Source of the DNA: Longimicrobium sp.
GTDB lineage: Bacteria > Gemmatimonadota > Gemmatimonadetes > Longimicrobiales > Longimicrobiaceae
Assembly: GCA_036389135.1 (NCBI GenBank)
Contig: DASVQP010000041.1
Span: 62,001-126,000, forward strand
DNA: 64,000 nt
Direction: 5' to 3'
The notes beneath the pieces are model-generated. The model made no database searches. It saw only the letters and a list, made by a program, of their open reading frames with translations, and had not been told where the DNA came from. Numbering within the stretch: position 1 is the first letter of the stretch; every line of letters starts with the position of its first letter. Shown in pieces: positions 61,087-64,000 of this stretch. The position numbers and the translations under genes are program-made.

Positions 61087-61944
61087 ATGCGCACCATCCA
61101 TCCACGTCGCTCCGCACTCCTGCTCCTCGCCACCCTGGCGGCGCTGCCAGCCACCGCGCAGCCCGCCCCCGTGACCGTGGACGCCACCCACCTGCGGTCC
61201 CTCCAGGGGCGGCTGAACGGGTTCGCCGGCGGGCTTCGTGCCGAGGAGCGTGCGCTCTGGAACCGCCTGCTGCTCCGCGCCGCGTCCGCGCCCGTCGCTG
61301 GTTCTGACGTCCGGGTGCTCCCGGTGCTGCAGATCGGCCCCGGCGGCGGCTGCGACGATGGGGGGGTGAGCGGCGGGCCCGGGCGCGTGGCGATCATCAT
61401 TCAGGGCGGCCGCACCGCCGGCGGCCCCGCGGCGGCCCCGTCCAGCGGTATCATCGTGCAGGGCGGACGGACTGCCGGCGGCGCGTCACGGGTGGGCGGT
61501 CGCCCCGGCGCGCCCGCGGGCGTAATCCGGCCCACGGACGTCGTGTCCATCGGCCCCAAGCAGGAGGACCCCACGCGTCCGGTACCGGACATCCTGGCAC
61601 GTCGCCTGACGGAGTTCGCCGGGCAGTTGCCGGCGGAAGAGCGCGGCGCGCTGGAGTGGCTGCTGACCCGCGCCGCCGCCGTCCCCGAGGCACGGCCCGC
61701 CACCCCCGGCGGCCTGCCCCCCGGTGCGGCCGTGGCCTCCGCGCCGGAAGGACGGTCCGCCACGACGGTAGCCGGCGTCGCGCGGCCAATTGGGAACCCC
61801 GGTCCGGGTGGGTTGCCAGAGGGGACGGCCGCGTCGCTGCGCCAGGCGCTGGGAGTGGACGCGCTCTCCATCGGCCCCAAGCAGGAGGACCCCGCCCGGG
61901 GGCCGCCCACGCCGCCGGCGACGCGCTGGCTCCTTCGCTACTGA
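61087..61944 (+). CDS. Exported protein with duplicated SIGPKQEDP and helix-repeat motifs
   Basis: A 285-residue protein with a signal peptide (ALLLLATLAALPATAQ). The mature region has two internal duplications. A ~27-residue helical unit appears twice (RLNGFAGGLRAEERALWNRL and RLTEFAGQLPAEERGALEWL, each followed by LxRAA). A motif SIGPKQEDP also appears twice, once mid-protein and once near the C-terminus. A Gly-rich stretch with two IIxQGGRTAGG units lies between. No known family. ATG 61087 is chosen because it starts the signal peptide. A strong terminator follows. Function unknown. Confidence 0.75.
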   Translation: MRTIHPRRSALLLLATLAALPATAQPAPVTVDATHLRSLQGRLNGFAGGLRAEERALWNRLLLRAASAPVAGSDVRVLPVLQIGPGGGCDDGGVSGGPGRVAIIIQGGRTAGGPAAAPSSGIIVQGGRTAGGASRVGGRPGAPAGVIRPTDVVSIGPKQEDPTRPVPDILARRLTEFAGQLPAEERGALEWLLTRAAAVPEARPATPGGLPPGAAVASAPEGRSATTVAGVARPIGNPGPGGLPEGTAASLRQALGVDALSIGPKQEDPARGPPTPPATRWLLRY

Positions 61945-61963
61945 GCGAGGGGAGAGGTCCCAT

Positions 61964-61999
61964 CACGGGAGCAAGGAACGCTCGTTTCTTGCTCCCGTG
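61964..61999 (+). terminator. Intrinsic terminator after the SIGPKQEDP protein gene
   Basis: Perfect 12-bp stem CACGGGAGCAAG / CTTGCTCCCGTG with a 12-nt loop, 19 nt past the stop. Confidence 0.75.
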
Positions 62000-62114
62000 A
62001 GTTCTGTGCATCAGGAGACCGAGACCCCAACGCATGTCCGCGACGGCGGACATTGCGTGTTTCCAGCAGCCTTCATTCGCTCCCGGAAGCAGGCTGCGAC
62101 ACCCGCATCGGCAC

Positions 62115-62206
62115 GGGCAGACACGTAGGTCTGCCCCTAACGGATCTGTGCGAGCGGCGGCGGTCATGGTGGGGGAAAGGGTGGGCGTGATGAATCACGC
62201 CCCTAC
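62115..62206 (+). repeat. Bipartite palindrome family A copy
   Basis: GGGCAGACACGTAGGTCTGC (then CCCTA) and, ~48 nt on, GGGCGTGATGAATCACGCCC (then CTAC). The second palindrome carries two compensatory changes (GCG to GTG on one arm, CGC to CAC on the other) that keep it palindromic. Confidence 0.8.
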
Positions 62207-62250
62207 CACATCTGCCGGCGCGGATTCAGGCCCGCGGCACAGACGTTCTG

Positions 62251-62302
62251 CCCGAGTCCGCGAAGGCGGACTTTGTGCTTTTGTTGCAGCGAGTTCACTC
62301 GC
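62251..62302. repeat. AGTCCGCG-family repeat, copy 2
   Basis: CCGAGTCCGCGAAGGCGGAC, then TTTGTGCTTTTGTTGCAGCG and AGTTCACTCG. Inverted relative to 30501-30552. With the family A copy just upstream it fills the gap between the terminator and the last gene. Confidence 0.7.
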
Positions 62303-62412
62303 CCGCTCCAACCCTCCAACCTTGTCAGCCACCCGCATCGTCACTTATTTTACCACCCGCTCCGCCTCCCTCCCGCGGCGCCATTCGCAGTCCTTCTTCC
62401 CGCAGCGCTCCG

Positions 62413-64000
62413 ATGCACCCGTTCCCCCTGACGCAGACCGCCGTTCCCGAAGCCGCGACCGGTGACTTGGACTCGCTCCGCCTCGAGCTGCAGGCGGAGC
62501 GCGCCCGGCGCATCGCGGCCGAGGAGGCTTTGCGCGCGCGGGACCGGAAGGTGGCGGAGGTGGAGGAGCTGGCCCGGCTGGGGAGCTGGGAACAGGTGCT
62601 GCGCGGCTCGCTCGCCGAAGACCCGGTCACCTGGTCGGACGAGGTGCTGCGCATCCACGGGGTCCAGCCCGGCGGAGCGCCTCCCACCTTTGCCGAATTC
62701 CTGGAGTTCGTGCACCCCGAAGACCGCGAAGCCGTGGTGGGAGCGACCGCGCGTCTTTCCGAGAGCGGCGAGCCGTCGGAGCTCGTGTACCGCGCGCTCC
62801 ACCCAGCCGGGGTGCGGTGGGTGCACGCCCGCGCGCGGCTGATGCGCGACGCCGCGGGGAGACCCGAGCGGCTGCTGGGCACCAGCCAGGACATCACCGA
62901 GCGCCATCTGGCCGAGCACGCCCTGCGCGAGCGCGACCAGATGCTGGACGAGGTGGAAGAGCTGGCCCAGCTCGGCACCTGGGAGTGGAACCTCTCCACT
63001 GACGAGATCCGCTGGTCGCCCGAGCAGCTGCGCATCCACGGGATGAGCGCCGAGACGGGGACGCAGACCTTTGCGGAGTTCATGGCACGCGTGCACCCGG
63101 ACGACCAGGGGCGCGTGATGCAGGAGTGCGAGCGGCTGATCGCCACCGGCGAGTCGTTCGCCATCCCCTACCGCGTGGTGCGGCCCGACGGCACCCTGCG
63201 CGAGATGCAGGCGATGGGGAAGCTCCTTCCCGACGCAACGGGGCAGCAGGTGCGGATGGTGGGGACCGCGCAGGACGTCACCGAGCGCAACCGCGCCGAC
63301 CGCGCCCTGCGCGCCTCCGAAGCACGTTTCCGCGACCTCTTCGAGCAGTTCCCGCACTCGGTGCAGATCCTCTCTCCGGAAGGGCGGACGCTGCAGGTGA
63401 ACCCGGCGTTCGACCGGCTGTGGGGGCTCCCCATGGAGGAGCTGGCCGGCTACAACCCGCTGGAGGACCCCCGGATGGAGCCGATCCGCGATCTCCTGCG
63501 CCGCGGCTTCGCGGGGGAGCGCGTCACCCTGCCGGAGGTGGAGTTCGACACGCGCGGGATGCACGCCGAGGTGGGCGGGCAGCCGTGGCCGCGCTGGATC
63601 CGCTCCTTCGTCTTCGCCGTGCGCGACGACGCGGGCGCGGTGCGCGAGGTGGTGCTGGTGCACGAGGACGTCACCGAGCAGCGCCGGGCCGAGCAGGCGC
63701 TGCGCGCATCGGAGCAGAGCTACCGCGCCCTCTTCGAGCTCTCCAACGACGCCATCTACGTCCACGACGTGGAGACGGGCGCCATCCTGGACGCCAACCG
63801 CAAGGCGTGCGAGGCCGCGGGGCTGGCCACGGTGGCAGAGGTGCGCGAGCGGGGGATGCAGTTCATCACGGGGGGCGAACCGCCCTTCGTTCCCGAGAGG
63901 GCGATGGAGTACGTGCGCCGCGCAGCCGCGGGCGAGCCGCAGCGCTTCGAGTGGCGCACCGGCGCACCGGACGGCGGCGGGCAGGCGTGGTGGTCCGAGG
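62413..64000 (+). CDS. PAS-domain sensor protein, probably histidine kinase (runs off right edge)
   Basis: The open frame begins at ATG 62413 and is still open at the window end (529 codons seen). A short coiled coil (LELQAERARRIAAEEALRAR) is followed by at least four PAS units: LARLGSWEQVLRGSLAEDPV with RIHGVQPGGAPPTFAEFLEF; LAQLGTWEWNLSTDEIRWSP; FEQFPHSVQILSPEGRTLQV; and FELSNDAIYVHDVETGAILD. PAC-type ends (DITERHLAEHALRERD, DVTERNRADRALRASE, DVTEQRRAEQALRASE) separate them. The PAS3 unit resembles PAS1 of the kinase at 56470-60153. A kinase core is expected beyond the edge but is not visible. Confidence 0.88.
   Translation, partial: MHPFPLTQTAVPEAATGDLDSLRLELQAERARRIAAEEALRARDRKVAEVEELARLGSWEQVLRGSLAEDPVTWSDEVLRIHGVQPGGAPPTFAEFLEFVHPEDREAVVGATARLSESGEPSELVYRALHPAGVRWVHARARLMRDAAGRPERLLGTSQDITERHLAEHALRERDQMLDEVEELAQLGTWEWNLSTDEIRWSPEQLRIHGMSAETGTQTFAEFMARVHPDDQGRVMQECERLIATGESFAIPYRVVRPDGTLREMQAMGKLLPDATGQQVRMVGTAQDVTERNRADRALRASEARFRDLFEQFPHSVQILSPEGRTLQVNPAFDRLWGLPMEELAGYNPLEDPRMEPIRDLLRRGFAGERVTLPEVEFDTRGMHAEVGGQPWPRWIRSFVFAVRDDAGAVREVVLVHEDVTEQRRAEQALRASEQSYRALFELSNDAIYVHDVETGAILDANRKACEAAGLATVAEVRERGMQFITGGEPPFVPERAMEYVRRAAAGEPQRFEWRTGAPDGGGQAWWSE

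Overview
The window is a high-GC bacterial chromosome segment (about 70% GC in most genes). I infer a Gemmatimonadota member, probably close to Longimicrobium. The support is a combination of features: a PadR-controlled duplicated-FtsX (ADOP/MacB-type) permease, a carboxypeptidase-regulatory-like TonB-dependent receptor, diderm lipoproteins, several very large PAS-rich histidine kinases, and intergenic spaces filled with interspersed palindromic repeats. No rRNA, tRNA, CRISPR array or phage structural gene was recognised. One gene runs off each edge: an FtsX-type permease on the left and a PAS sensor kinase on the right.

Layout. 0-5 kb: permease tail, an L,D-transpeptidase, and a PadR/ADOP-permease pair. 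5-9 kb: a BrnT/BrnA-like pair and a HipB/HipA module, the latter lying between two perfect 53-bp direct repeats made from the 3' end of the neighbouring acyl-CoA dehydrogenase gene. 9-14 kb: secreted or lipid-anchored proteins, a beta-propeller protein, a low-complexity Q/N/M-rich exported protein and a second L,D-transpeptidase. 14-21 kb: a four-gene operon of two ABC ATPase/permease pairs, a glutaminyl-cyclase lipoprotein, a 36-residue cationic peptide gene, an MFS transporter and a GNAT acetyltransferase. 21-31 kb: glycosyltransferase, molybdopterin oxidoreductase, ECF sigma/anti-sigma pair, beta-barrel protein, M1 peptidase, a half-size TSUP protein, and pyrE with a small partner.

31-41 kb: a TonB-dependent receptor, then an MNT/HEPN toxin-antitoxin pair followed by a decayed copy of the receptor gene's own 3' end. 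Next come a signalling operon (hybrid kinase with three near-identical PAS domains, a lone receiver, a lone DHp domain), a second MNT gene with a broken HEPN gene, and a lower-GC XRE-ImmA/IrrE plus PIN-like pair. 40-51 kb is mostly housekeeping: a luciferase-like oxidoreductase, an SDR, a coupled kynurenine-formamidase/MBL/M28 operon, PBP2, Rho, Cu/Zn superoxide dismutase and a zinc peptidase. 51.6-54.5 kb is the most notable locus: a compact four-gene cluster with a YcaO cyclodehydratase, a SagB-type dehydrogenase, a Gly/Cys/Ser-rich peptide resembling the microcin B17 precursor, and an unknown beta-rich protein. It looks like a minimal azol(in)e-peptide (LAP/TOMM) pathway. 55-64 kb holds three more sensor kinases and a secreted protein with a duplicated motif.

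Two themes recur. First, small toxin-antitoxin modules sit beside duplicated 3' ends of host genes, which looks like recombination at gene ends without a visible recombinase. Second, nearly every large intergenic gap holds one or more of at least six interspersed palindromic repeat families, sometimes nested in each other.
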